Positions 33,248-42,100 of a stretch of DNA of 64,000 bases are shown here, piece by piece. The DNA is from Bradyrhizobium sediminis (lineage in GTDB: Bacteria; Pseudomonadota; Alphaproteobacteria; Rhizobiales; Xanthobacteraceae). Under the pieces are notes generated by a model, which made no database searches, had not been told where the DNA came from, and saw only the letters and a program-made list of their open reading frames with translations. The stretch spans positions 1,374,501 through 1,438,500 of the forward strand of contig NZ_CP076134.1 of assembly GCF_018736085.1 (NCBI RefSeq), written 5' to 3'. Made by a program: the position numbers and the translations under genes. Position 1 is the stretch's first letter. Each line of letters opens with the position of its first letter.

Positions 33248-34564
33248 GTGAACAGGTTGTCCGCCCTCTGGATCGAGTCGCCGATCGGCCTCTATGTCGG
33301 CCGGATCGAGATCGCGCACATCCTGCGCTTCGCGCTGTTCATCGCCATCTTCCTGCTGCCCTGGATTTCCTTGCAGCCGTTCGCCAATCTCGGCGACGCC
33401 ACGATCGGCGATGCCGCCGCGGGACGCGGCCTCACCTACGCGTCGTTCGGATTTCTCGCCGTGCTTTCGCTGGTGCTGGTGACGCGAAGGCACGCGGAAG
33501 CGCTTCGTTCGTTCGTGTCGACACCCTACATCCTGTTCGGCTGCTGGATCTGCATCAATCTCGTGATGTCCCGCGACCCCGGCGCCTCCACGCAACGATT
33601 CGTCCTCACCGCCTGCGTGTTCGTCGTCGCGGCAACGGTGCTGCTGCTGCCGGCGACCACGCGCGAATTGAACCGTTGGCTCGGCGCCGCGGTGCTGTCG
33701 TTTCTGGCGGTCTGCTACCTCGGGGTCATGGTGGCGCCCGGGTTTTCAATTCACCAGGCCACCGACGTCGCGGAATATCATCTGGCCGGGGACTGGCGGG
33801 GTGTTTTCGATCACAAGAACACGGCGTCCGCCATCATGGCGATGCTGGTCTTCGTCGGGTTCTACCTGATGCGATCGGGAGCGGTGCTGGTCGGGCCGCT
33901 GATCACGGCTCTTGCGGTGGTCTTCCTGCTCTTCTCCCGGGGCAAGAGCGCGACCGCGCTTGTCATACTGGTCCTGGTGCTTGCCGAAGGGGTGGCGGCG
34001 GCAAGGACGTTCCGGGCTCGGGTGGTGCTGTGTTATGCGCCGCTGATCGTTCTCAATCTCCTGAGCATCGGCACCGTCGTCAGCCCGACCCTGTCGGCCA
34101 TCAGCAGATCGCTGCCGTTGGACACCAGCTTTACCGGACGCGACGAAGTCTGGAAATTCGCCTTCGCGTCGATCGCGCAGCGCCCGATTTTCGGTTACGG
34201 CTATTTTGCTTTCTGGGGCAGCGATTTCGTGCGCGACGCCGATCCCGGCGAAAGCATCCATGAATGGGTGGTGATCGCGTCGCACAGCCACAACGGCTAT
34301 CTGGATTCCGCGCTAGCGCTCGGGATTCCAGGCCTGCTGTTCCTGATGGCGATCCTGATCGTTGCACCGCTGAGGGACTATCATCTCGCCGAGGCACGCG
34401 GTCAGGGGACGCCGCTTGGCAAGATGTTCCTGCGGATATGGCTGTTCGGGATCTACCTCGCCTCGCTGGAAAGCTTCTTCCTCGATCGCGCCGATCCGGT
34501 ATGGTTCACCTTCCTGGTGTCGGTGATCGGCCTGCACTACGTGTCGCGATTTCGAACCACCTGA
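33248..34564 (+). CDS. O-antigen ligase/polymerase-family membrane protein (WaaL/ExoQ-like)
   Basis: 438 residues with about ten to twelve hydrophobic segments and a large periplasmic loop. The loop holds TGRDEVWKFAFASIAQRPIFGYG and ASHSHNGYLDSALALGIPG (about residues 344-362), the conserved histidine-containing block of the Wzy_C/O-antigen ligase superfamily. Members either polymerise repeat units or join glycans to lipid A or protein; the choice cannot be made here. No other Wzx/Wzy genes adjoin, so it probably works with a glycan made elsewhere, together with the divergent acyltransferase and glycosidase genes. Confidence 0.87.
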   Translation: MNRLSALWIESPIGLYVGRIEIAHILRFALFIAIFLLPWISLQPFANLGDATIGDAAAGRGLTYASFGFLAVLSLVLVTRRHAEALRSFVSTPYILFGCWICINLVMSRDPGASTQRFVLTACVFVVAATVLLLPATTRELNRWLGAAVLSFLAVCYLGVMVAPGFSIHQATDVAEYHLAGDWRGVFDHKNTASAIMAMLVFVGFYLMRSGAVLVGPLITALAVVFLLFSRGKSATALVILVLVLAEGVAAARTFRARVVLCYAPLIVLNLLSIGTVVSPTLSAISRSLPLDTSFTGRDEVWKFAFASIAQRPIFGYGYFAFWGSDFVRDADPGESIHEWVVIASHSHNGYLDSALALGIPGLLFLMAILIVAPLRDYHLAEARGQGTPLGKMFLRIWLFGIYLASLESFFLDRADPVWFTFLVSVIGLHYVSRFRTT

Positions 34565-34803
34565 GAGGCGCTGTTCGACGGCTCCTTCCTCGCAAGGGAG
34601 AGCGGTCGTGCCCTGAAGACCGCATTTGTACGGAGCTGAGAAGGCCGGAAGACTTCGGCGGCCTGCTCCGGAATTCACGAGGTTTGGCGCGGCGGGTCGC
34701 CCTGGAGACGCCTGACGCCTGAGTTTAGGAGCCCATTTACGTTGTTTGGTAACCCGGTCTTTGCTGCCCCCTGTCAGAGTCATTGCCGAATAAGGGGGGG
34801 GGT

Positions 34804-35595
34804 ATGAGTCAAGTCGCGGGCAATTTCCCAAAAGGGAAATTCATTCAACTCGTTCTCGCAGCGATCGTCGCTGGCGCGGCTGGCATTGGCTCGGCCCATT
34901 CCAGCGATGTGGTTCTGCAGGGGTCGACTACCTTTGCGACCGGAATAGCGCAACCTTTCGCGAGTTCGGTCGAAGCTCAAACCGGCCACCACCTTGAGAT
35001 CATCCCGAACAAATCGAGTCTCGGGCTGCTCGCCCTGCTGGAGCGGAACGCGGAGCTGGCGATGATTTCAACCACCCTTGACCGGGAGGTGGAGATCCTG
35101 CGCCGGTCCGATGCAGGTCTTCCGTTCGGGAGATTGAAGGCGTTCGAGATCGCCCGCACCCGCGCCGCGCTGGTCGTTCACCCGGACAATCCGGTTCGCG
35201 CGGCGCGTCTCCAGGAAATTGGAAAAATACTAACCGGCGAGATTTCCAACTGGAAGCAGCTGGGCGGGCCGGATCTGCCGATCCGGGTCGTGGCGGTCCG
35301 CGAAGGCGGCGGCGTGCTGGCTTCCGTCGAAGCAAGGCTGCTCGGCGCGGCGCACATTTCGGCTCCCGATACGATCCGGGTTCAGGTCGGTACACAGATC
35401 ATCAAGGTGGTGGCGCAGGAGCCCGGAGCCATCGGCATCACCCAGCTGGCCATCGTCAAGTCGAGTTCCGCGGTGGAGTTGGTGACGGACGAACCGATCG
35501 AGCAGATCCTGAGCCTGGTCAGCCTCGACGATCCATCGCCTGCGGCCAGCGCGATCATCGAAGCGTTTCGACGCATCGCCAGTCAAGGCAGTTGA
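34804..35595 (+). CDS. PstS-like periplasmic substrate-binding protein
   Basis: 263 residues from the ATG at 34804, preceded by a run of guanines that supplies the ribosome binding site. A signal peptide (FIQLVLAAIVAGAAGIGSAHS) is followed by VVLQGSTTFATGIAQPFASSVE, like the phosphate-binding-protein superfamily (G-S-T-[ST]-x-x), then ILTGEISNWKQLGGPDLPIRVVAVREGGG, a strong PBP-like block. No ABC permease or ATPase is nearby. The next gene, a GGDEF-EAL protein, starts 10 bp downstream, so this protein probably acts as a periplasmic sensor feeding that enzyme rather than as a transporter part. Confidence 0.85.
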   Translation: MSQVAGNFPKGKFIQLVLAAIVAGAAGIGSAHSSDVVLQGSTTFATGIAQPFASSVEAQTGHHLEIIPNKSSLGLLALLERNAELAMISTTLDREVEILRRSDAGLPFGRLKAFEIARTRAALVVHPDNPVRAARLQEIGKILTGEISNWKQLGGPDLPIRVVAVREGGGVLASVEARLLGAAHISAPDTIRVQVGTQIIKVVAQEPGAIGITQLAIVKSSSAVELVTDEPIEQILSLVSLDDPSPAASAIIEAFRRIASQGS

Positions 35596-35605
35596 GGAGC
35601 GCGCC

Positions 35606-38083
35606 ATGCTGTCCCGGCTTTGGAGGTCGATCCGCTACGGCATCGCGGCCAAGTTCTATCTTCTCACCGCCATCGCGCTTGCGGCGCTGGCGGTGCTGGC
35701 GGCCGCGTCCACCCACTTCGCCAGTCAAACCAGAACAGCCGCCGAACGGCTCTACGGCGAAGGGGTTGTGGGGATCCAAACCGTTACCGAGCTCGAGGTC
35801 CTGTTCGAGCAGCATCGCGCACTGATAACGGCAGCGCCGGCGCTGCTCGACCGAAGTCGCATTCGAAACAGCCGACTGGCGGTGGCGGCGCTCAATGCGC
35901 GGATCGAGGAGAGCGTCCGGACGCAATTGTCGCGGAGCGATGCGACCAGGGAAATATTGCTGCAGCAGATCGCCGCCCATGTTCCCACATTGAGCCAGGC
36001 TGGCGATCGGGTTTTGATGCTCGCCCACAATTTCGCTCAGGAGAAGGCGCTCGCGGTCAGCGAGGGCGAGTATGCGCAGGCGGCCAACGTCATCCAGGGC
36101 GCCATGGAGGGACGGTATCAGGAGCAAATCCGCCACGTCGATCGCGAGGTCCATCGGCTTTCGGAGGCTTCCAGCGGCCTGATGCTATGGGTGGTTGCAT
36201 CCGCATTGGTCGCCTTCGTGCTGATCGGCCCGGTAACCTTATGGGCCAAACATCGCATCCTCAGCCGGCTCGGCAAGATCACCGCGGTCATGCACCGGCT
36301 GTGCAACAACGAACTCGGCGTCGACGTGCCCTATACGAAAGCCCTCGACGAAATGGGCGACATTGCCAGGACCATCGACGTATTCAAGGGCAACGCGATC
36401 GCGCTCGGCCTCACTCATCTGCAGCTGGATGCGGCCCTCAACAACATGGTGCAGGGCCTTTGCATGCTGGATGCGCAGCATCGGCTGGTGCTGTGCAATG
36501 ACCGCTTCCTGGAAATATTCAGGCTGTCTCGCCAGGATGTCACGCCCGGCATCGGCCTGTTCGGATTGATACAATGCATTGTCTCCGCCAACGGCTTTCC
36601 GGAGGGGACGGCGGAGCTATTTCACGAATACTACGTCGCCCGCGCTTTCGTCGACGGATCCGACTCCTACCAGCAGGAGTATCCCGATGGCCGGGTCATT
36701 GCGATTTCGAGGCGCGAATTGCCGGGCGGAGGCTGGGTCGATACGCATGAAGATATTACCGAGCGGAGGAGAGCCGAAAAGCGGATCGCCTACCTCGCGG
36801 AATACGACACCCTCACCGACCTGCCGAACAGGAACCTGTTCCAACGTAATCTTACCGAAGCGCTGGAAGTTGCAGATACCGATCAACTCGCGATTTTCTG
36901 CCTGGACCTCGACGGCTTCAAGACCGTCAACGACATGTTCGGTCATTCGATCGGGGATGAGTTGCTGAGGCAAGTCGCCAGGCGACTGCAGCACTGCGTC
37001 GGCGAACAGGGAATGGTGGCGCGGCTGGGCGGCGACGAATTTGCGATCCTGCAGCGCGGGCAGCCGCAGCCCCATGGCGCGAATACGCTGGCGCTGACGG
37101 TGACCGAAGCCCTGGAGGCGCCATATGACCTTGCCGGAAATCACGCGGTCGTGGGAGCGAGCATCGGGATTGCGAATTTCCCGGGCGATGCATCGTCGTC
37201 GGACGAGCTCCTGAAATGCGCCGATATGGCCTTGTACAGCGCCAAAGCCGACGGACGGGGGATCTGCCGTTTCTTCGAGCCGGAAATGAATGCCAGGGTC
37301 AAGGCACGGCGCCGGCTCGAAGTCGATTTGCGGGCGGCCATCGCCGGCAAGCAGTTCGAGATGTTCTATCAGCCGGTGGTTTCGGTCGATAGCAACGAGG
37401 TGATCGCGTTCGAAGCCCTCATCCGCTGGCGTCATCCCGATCGCGGGATGATATCGCCGGCGGAGTTCATTCCCGTGGCAGAGGAAACCGGCCTGATCAT
37501 TCCCCTCGGTGAATGGATATTGCGGCAGGTTTGCACCGATGCGCTGAGCTGGCCCCGGAATATCCGGGTCGCGGTCAACCTCTCACCGGTTCAGTTCAGG
37601 AGTCCCAACCTCGTTCAAACCGTGTTCACGGCCCTGGCCGTCAGCCATCTCGAGCCGGGCAGATTAGAGCTGGAAATCACCGAAACGACCCTGCTCCAGG
37701 ACAGCGAGGCCATTCTCGAAAGACTGCATCAGCTCAAGAGCTACGGCGTTCAGATTTCGATGGACGATTTCGGCACGGGATATTCGAGCCTGAGCTATCT
37801 CAGAAGTTTTCCTTTCGACAAGATCAAGATCGACCAGAGCTTCGTTCGCGGGCTGGGCAAACTGCAGGATTCCCTGGCGATCATCCGCGCGGTAATCAGT
37901 CTGGGAAAAAACCTCGGCATGACCACCAATGCCGAGGGGGTCGAGACCGCCGATCAGCTCCGCATCCTCAAGGAGGAGCTTTGCGACGAGGTGCAGGGAT
38001 TCCTGTTCAGCCCGGCCGTCCCCCTGAAGGAAACCCATCGGCTGCTCGGGCTGTCTCGGTCGTCGGCCGTGATCGTCGCCTGA
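35606..38083 (+). CDS. Membrane-bound GGDEF-EAL c-di-GMP enzyme with periplasmic sensor, HAMP and PAS
   Basis: 825 residues. Transmembrane helices at about 17-38 and 192-213 flank a helical periplasmic domain of some 150 residues. A HAMP segment (about 214-265) and a PAS domain (about 270-385, beginning LDAALNNMVQGLCMLDA) follow. The diguanylate cyclase has an intact GGDEF at 475-479 but no RxxD inhibitory site just before it. The phosphodiesterase has EAL at 603-605, EITET, DDFGTGYSSL and KIDQSFVRG, all intact. So both synthesis and breakdown of c-di-GMP are possible. Its partner is likely the upstream binding protein, which could dock on the periplasmic domain. Confidence 0.93.
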   Translation: MLSRLWRSIRYGIAAKFYLLTAIALAALAVLAAASTHFASQTRTAAERLYGEGVVGIQTVTELEVLFEQHRALITAAPALLDRSRIRNSRLAVAALNARIEESVRTQLSRSDATREILLQQIAAHVPTLSQAGDRVLMLAHNFAQEKALAVSEGEYAQAANVIQGAMEGRYQEQIRHVDREVHRLSEASSGLMLWVVASALVAFVLIGPVTLWAKHRILSRLGKITAVMHRLCNNELGVDVPYTKALDEMGDIARTIDVFKGNAIALGLTHLQLDAALNNMVQGLCMLDAQHRLVLCNDRFLEIFRLSRQDVTPGIGLFGLIQCIVSANGFPEGTAELFHEYYVARAFVDGSDSYQQEYPDGRVIAISRRELPGGGWVDTHEDITERRRAEKRIAYLAEYDTLTDLPNRNLFQRNLTEALEVADTDQLAIFCLDLDGFKTVNDMFGHSIGDELLRQVARRLQHCVGEQGMVARLGGDEFAILQRGQPQPHGANTLALTVTEALEAPYDLAGNHAVVGASIGIANFPGDASSSDELLKCADMALYSAKADGRGICRFFEPEMNARVKARRRLEVDLRAAIAGKQFEMFYQPVVSVDSNEVIAFEALIRWRHPDRGMISPAEFIPVAEETGLIIPLGEWILRQVCTDALSWPRNIRVAVNLSPVQFRSPNLVQTVFTALAVSHLEPGRLELEITETTLLQDSEAILERLHQLKSYGVQISMDDFGTGYSSLSYLRSFPFDKIKIDQSFVRGLGKLQDSLAIIRAVISLGKNLGMTTNAEGVETADQLRILKEELCDEVQGFLFSPAVPLKETHRLLGLSRSSAVIVA

Positions 38084-38364
38084 ATTTCGTCGTCTCCCGT
38101 CCCGGCGCTGCCACCGGCCTTGCACCGGGCATCACCAATTCTGGGCCGGAGACGATGAACATCGGCGAGCCGATCACGGGAATACACAGGAGTTGGACGA
38201 GGACGGGAAGCAGCGCCTGGCAATTCCCATCAATAGAGGGCGGCGTCGAAGCTTTCAGGAGGTCTTCGACACCGCCGGATGGTGCGGCCTATCGGGCCTA
38301 AACGGATTGGCAGCGGCGGAGGGTCAGAATGCCGGCGCGCCTGGGCCGAAAACTTACCCCTCGA

Positions 38365-38763
38365 TCACGCGCGCAATTTTGCGACGGCTTTGATCTCGAC
38401 CAGCGCGCCGGGGCGCGCGAGCTCTGTAATCCCGATCGCCGTCCACGCCGGATGAGGCTCGGGGATGAACCGGTCCTTGACCTTGAGGAAGGCAAGAAGC
38501 GTCGCCTGAAGACCGACGTGATAGCTGGTAAGCTCGATCACATCGTCGAACGTCAGGCCGGCTTCCGCGAGCACTGTCCCGAGCGACTGGAACGCCAGCG
38601 GAAACTGGATCTCCGGGTCGGGCGACAGTTCCCGTCCTGGGCCAAATCCGATCACGCCGGAACAAAAGAGAAATCCAGAACTCTTCACTGCCGGCGCGAA
38701 GTGCAGCGTTTCATAGGTCTTCTGCATTGATGCCGGCACCACGATATCCCGCCTGGAAGTCAC
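38365..38763 (-). CDS. RidA/YjgF-family protein
   Basis: 132 residues. The start is a GTG at 38763, with AAGGAG six bases upstream; no ATG fits as well. It has the family features GFLFCSGVIGFGPG, FQSLGTVLAEAGLTFDDVIELTSYH and HPAWTAIGITELARPGALVEIKAVA. The conserved arginine of active imine deaminases (usually in the R-x-[CAS]-x-x-V block) appears as ARPGALVEI, so deaminase activity is plausible. The gene follows the alpha/beta hydrolase gene by 47 bp. Confidence 0.85.
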   Translation of the reverse strand: MTSRRDIVVPASMQKTYETLHFAPAVKSSGFLFCSGVIGFGPGRELSPDPEIQFPLAFQSLGTVLAEAGLTFDDVIELTSYHVGLQATLLAFLKVKDRFIPEPHPAWTAIGITELARPGALVEIKAVAKLRA

Positions 38764-38810
38764 ATTGATCTCCTTTCCGAATAAAGTCTTGATTGCAGTT
38801 GGCGTTACGC

Positions 38811-39698
38811 TTACGCGCTGAACTCTGGTGCGGAAACCAGCCGCAAGAGCGCGCGGAACAGCACGCTCCCCGGGACGCCCATGTCCTCGATCACGTCGGC
38901 ATGATTGCGGTGGGAAACGACAATCTGCTCGGTGAGCACCTCGGGCCATCCTTCGCCGAGCAGCGCCGTCTGGCGGTGAAATTCCGAGGTCTCGAACTCT
39001 CCGACCGCCGTCACCAGCCTCACCCCGACGTTGGGGCGAAAACGAACCGGGCTTAGTCTTGCGACATCGGCCGCACCTAGCCGCAGAATGTCCTTTATGA
39101 ATGGAGCCTTGGCGAGCGGCTCCAGATCGTGAAGGCCCGAAACCGAGACGCCGCCTTTCACGAGACTCTCCGGAAGGCCGTCCCCCAGCTCCGCCCACCG
39201 GGTCGCCAGCAGCATCGCGGTGAGGTGCCCGCCCGCCGAATGGCCGGCGGCGAACACACGATCACGGTCAAAACCGAGACTTGCCGCTTCCCGCCACAAC
39301 CACACGGCCGCTCGGCGTACGCTGTCCACGACCTCGTCCAGCGCAACGTTCGGGAGGAGCGGGTAGTTCAAGACCGCGACGTTCAGGCCGGCATCGACCA
39401 TGGCCGGCGCGAGATAGGAATATTGCGACTTGTCGAGGGCGTGCCAGTAGCCCCCATGAATAAACATGACGAGAGGCGCCCGTGCGTCCGGCGCCGGAAA
39501 GAAGTCGAGGCGCTCCTTGTCAGCATCCCCATAAGCCACATCCAGGCGGCCATTGAGCTTCGTACGAACGACCGCGGATATGTCCGCGCCGCGGGCAATG
39601 ACCTGCCGAATGTCAGGCGCGGCGATAAACACATCATACTGCTGGTCGTAGTCGTCGATCGCTAAAGGGACACCGCGCTTGGGCGATTGAGGCTGCAT
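38811..39698 (-). CDS. Alpha/beta hydrolase, kynurenine formamidase-like
   Basis: 295 residues. The oxyanion motif is HGGYWHALDKSQYSYLA, and the nucleophile elbow is AAGHSAGGHLTAM. HGGYW is typical of arylformamidase/kynurenine formamidase-like hydrolases. The histidine is probably in SHRNHADVIED near the C-terminus. No other kynurenine genes adjoin. With the following RidA-like gene it may handle a reactive nitrogen intermediate, but this is inference from context. Confidence 0.82.
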   Translation of the reverse strand: MQPQSPKRGVPLAIDDYDQQYDVFIAAPDIRQVIARGADISAVVRTKLNGRLDVAYGDADKERLDFFPAPDARAPLVMFIHGGYWHALDKSQYSYLAPAMVDAGLNVAVLNYPLLPNVALDEVVDSVRRAAVWLWREAASLGFDRDRVFAAGHSAGGHLTAMLLATRWAELGDGLPESLVKGGVSVSGLHDLEPLAKAPFIKDILRLGAADVARLSPVRFRPNVGVRLVTAVGEFETSEFHRQTALLGEGWPEVLTEQIVVSHRNHADVIEDMGVPGSVLFRALLRLVSAPEFSA

Positions 39699-39861
39699 CG
39701 ATCATGGCCCGGAATTGGATTGGCAATTTGCGCTCAGCCACCGACTGGGTCAGCGCCGCCGAGAGAATGGTGCGAACGGATCGTGGCGGGTATGACAAAT
39801 AGCTGGGTCAATCCGCCAAATCATGGACCGGCGCCCCATGACCTGCTCAGGAACGGCGCGA

Positions 39862-40845
39862 CTACTGATCCGTCATGATTGCGAAAGCGCGACGATACAC
39901 GGTCGGTGAGGCGCCAAATCGTCGGGCAAAAGCTGTTGAAAACGCTGCGGCGTCACCAAAGCCGCAGCGAGCCGCCACCGTTTTCACGGGTATCGAATTA
40001 TTTCTTAGCAGAGCTCGTGCATGATCCATCCGCAGCTCGTTCAGGAGCTTTGCCGGAGCCATTCCGAACGCCGCGAAACACCGGCGGTAGAAACTGCGCT
40101 CGCTCATCCCGATCGCCGTCGCCATCTCAGCTACCGTCGTTTCACGGTGCCGCCGCTCACTCAGCCATGAAATGAGCCTGCCGAGATCGGGCCCGGCGCT
40201 GGCTTGAAGCGACAGCGGCGCTGCAAACTGCGACTGCCCGCCCGGCCGCACGAGATGCAAAACGAGACCTCGCGCCACGAGTAAGGCCATGTCGTGCCCA
40301 AGGTCGCGGGCCACGAGAGCCAACGCCAGGTCTATTCCGGAGGCCGCGCCGGCCGATGTCCACAGGCGTCCGTCTTCGACGAAGAGCGCCTCGCGCTCAA
40401 CACGGGCCTTCGGAAATTTCTCCGCCAGCCTATCGAGCCAACCCCAGTGGGTGGTCGCACGGTGGCCGTTGAGCAAACCGAGTTCGCCAAGCAGGAAAGC
40501 CCCGGTGCAGATTGAGACGACACGCGTCGCCGTGTCAGCCGCTTTAGACATCCAGTCCATGAGTACGGTGTCGGCCATCGCGGCGCGCATCGCGTCGTCT
40601 CGGGCGCCGGGCACAATCAGGGTGTGAACGGTCCGGCGGGCGCTGGGCAACGGCTTTGCATTCAATACCAGCCCCGCAGATGTGCGCACGGTGGGTTGCG
40701 ACGCGACGAACATCACCTCGTAAGTGCCGCCACCCGCCCGCCGATCGGCCTGTACGAGCACGTCGGCGGGACCCGCCGCATCGAGGAGCTGAATATCTTC
40801 ATAGAGCGCGATGACAACGCGCCGCGGTTTGGCAGTTTCACCCAT
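39862..40845 (-). CDS. GlxA-type transcriptional regulator (DJ-1/PfpI domain plus AraC)
   Basis: 327 residues. The first 200 form a DJ-1/PfpI class I glutamine amidotransferase-like domain with a nucleophile-elbow cysteine (VSICTGAFLLGELGLLNGH); the last 100 are an AraC DNA-binding domain (VAEMATAIGMSERSFYRRCF and VKTVAARCGFGDAAAFSTAF). It is divergent from a stand-alone DJ-1 protein gene, with 96 bp between them, so it probably controls that gene and itself. GlxA-type regulators sense small nitrogenous ligands; the ligand here is unknown. Confidence 0.9.
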   Translation of the reverse strand: MGETAKPRRVVIALYEDIQLLDAAGPADVLVQADRRAGGGTYEVMFVASQPTVRTSAGLVLNAKPLPSARRTVHTLIVPGARDDAMRAAMADTVLMDWMSKAADTATRVVSICTGAFLLGELGLLNGHRATTHWGWLDRLAEKFPKARVEREALFVEDGRLWTSAGAASGIDLALALVARDLGHDMALLVARGLVLHLVRPGGQSQFAAPLSLQASAGPDLGRLISWLSERRHRETTVAEMATAIGMSERSFYRRCFAAFGMAPAKLLNELRMDHARALLRNNSIPVKTVAARCGFGDAAAFSTAFARRFGASPTVYRRAFAIMTDQ

Positions 40846-40941
40846 ATATTTATCATAGCCGCCAAGTGCCGATTGATCAATCTTGCTTACTCGCTGCGAG
40901 TGGCAGTTCGGATTCCGGACAATCAGACATAGAGGCCAGCG

Positions 40942-41628
40942 ATGAGAATTCAGATGCTCGTATATCCGGGGATGACGCTACTTGACCTGATCGGCCCCCT
41001 TCAGACTTGGGCCCGATTGCCCAATGCAGAGCTGCAATTTGCCTGGAAGGCGCCGGGAGACATTCCGACCGACGCAGGCCTATCGGTCAACGCCACGGTA
41101 GGTTTTTCCAATGCATGGGAGGATCCCGACATCCTGTTCGCGCCGGGTGGGCTCGACCCGACGTTCGCCCTCCTGGATGACGATGAAACAATCCATTTCC
41201 TGGCTTCGCGGGGTGAAAAGGCGAAATGGGTGACCAGCGTATGCACCGGCGCGGTCTTGCTAGGCGCAGCAGGGCTTCTGAAGGGATATCGCGCAGCGAC
41301 ACACTGGTTTTTTCTGGATCAGTTGGAGCTCTACGGCGCGACGCCATCGGACGCGCGGTACGTTTTTGATCGCAATCGAGCGACTGGAGGCGGCGTGACC
41401 GCTGGCGTCGACTTCGGTCTGGTCATGGCGGCGCGCATCGCTGGCGAGCCCTTCGCCCGTTCGGTGCAGCTAGCGATGCAGTATGCACCTGAGCCGCCCT
41501 TTCGATCGGGTACGCCGGCCGAGGCTCTTCCAGAAACAGCCGCCGCTGTCAGGGCGCGGTTCGAGGCGAACGGCCGAGCTCAAGCATTGCGCGACGCCTG
41601 TATCCGTACCGCGGCTCGAATGAAGTGA
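40942..41628 (+). CDS. DJ-1/PfpI protein, isonitrile hydratase-like
   Basis: 228 residues with the DJ-1 fold: MLVYPGMTLLDLIGP at the start, LFAPGGLDPTF, and the nucleophile elbow SVCTGAVLLGAAGLLKG with cysteine 101. ATHWFFLDQLELYGA follows. These features, including the cysteine position, agree with the isonitrile hydratase (InhA) described from Pseudomonas, which converts isonitriles to N-substituted formamides. This is the best family match, but activity is untested. It is divergent from the GlxA-type regulator. Confidence 0.85.
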   Translation: MRIQMLVYPGMTLLDLIGPLQTWARLPNAELQFAWKAPGDIPTDAGLSVNATVGFSNAWEDPDILFAPGGLDPTFALLDDDETIHFLASRGEKAKWVTSVCTGAVLLGAAGLLKGYRAATHWFFLDQLELYGATPSDARYVFDRNRATGGGVTAGVDFGLVMAARIAGEPFARSVQLAMQYAPEPPFRSGTPAEALPETAAAVRARFEANGRAQALRDACIRTAARMK

Positions 41629-41797
41629 GACCTGAGATTCGAAGAGTTGCGTCGACGACGGCGATGCCTGCGGGTCCGCGATGTGCATCGACGCGACGCT
41701 TCGTTGGATCAAAAGCACAACCGGGCCGATTTGGAGCTTTGAGATCGTGGAAAAGAAAGTAATGTCGGCGGTATAACAAAATCAGGGAGAAAACATC

Positions 41798-41947
41798 GTG
41801 CGCAAGGTAATCAGTCTGTTTGTATTCACGGCGTTCATCGGGTTGACTTTGTCCCAGGCTTTTGCCCAGTCGACGGATGAGCAGAAGAAAAAGTGGGGCG
41901 GGGGCAAGCAGCGCGACTGCGTTGAGCGCGGCAATTGCCCAAAGTAA
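41798..41947 (+). CDS. Small secreted peptide (49 residues)
   Basis: A 49-codon frame starting with GTG at 41798, GGAG eight bases upstream. It reads RKVISLFVFTAFIGLTLSQAFA as a classical signal peptide (cleavage after AFA at residue 23), followed by a charged 26-residue mature part with two cysteines (KQRDCVERGNCPK) that could form a disulfide. I do not recognise the family. It stands alone and is too short for standard gene finders, but the signal peptide and ribosome site make it credible. Confidence 0.6.
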   Translation: MRKVISLFVFTAFIGLTLSQAFAQSTDEQKKKWGGGKQRDCVERGNCPK

Positions 41948-41951
41948 TCTC

Positions 41952-42086
41952 CATCATTCCGGACGGTCCGTGGCGCGGGCCGATCCGGAATCTCGAAGTG
42001 ACCTGAGAACCTGCTTTCCGCGAGATTCCCCGATGTGCAATTGCACATCTGAGATTCGCGCGTTTTGCGCGCGGCCCGGAATGACG
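41952..42086. repeat. Palindromic intergenic repeat, family B (copy with insert)
   Basis: Begins CATCATTCCGGAC and ends CGGCCCGGAATGACG, the same ends as family B copies at 46113 and 51110. The middle holds further hairpins, for instance GATGTGCAATTGCACATC. It lies between convergent genes. Confidence 0.65.
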
Positions 42087-42100
42087 AACCCTTCTTCAGC

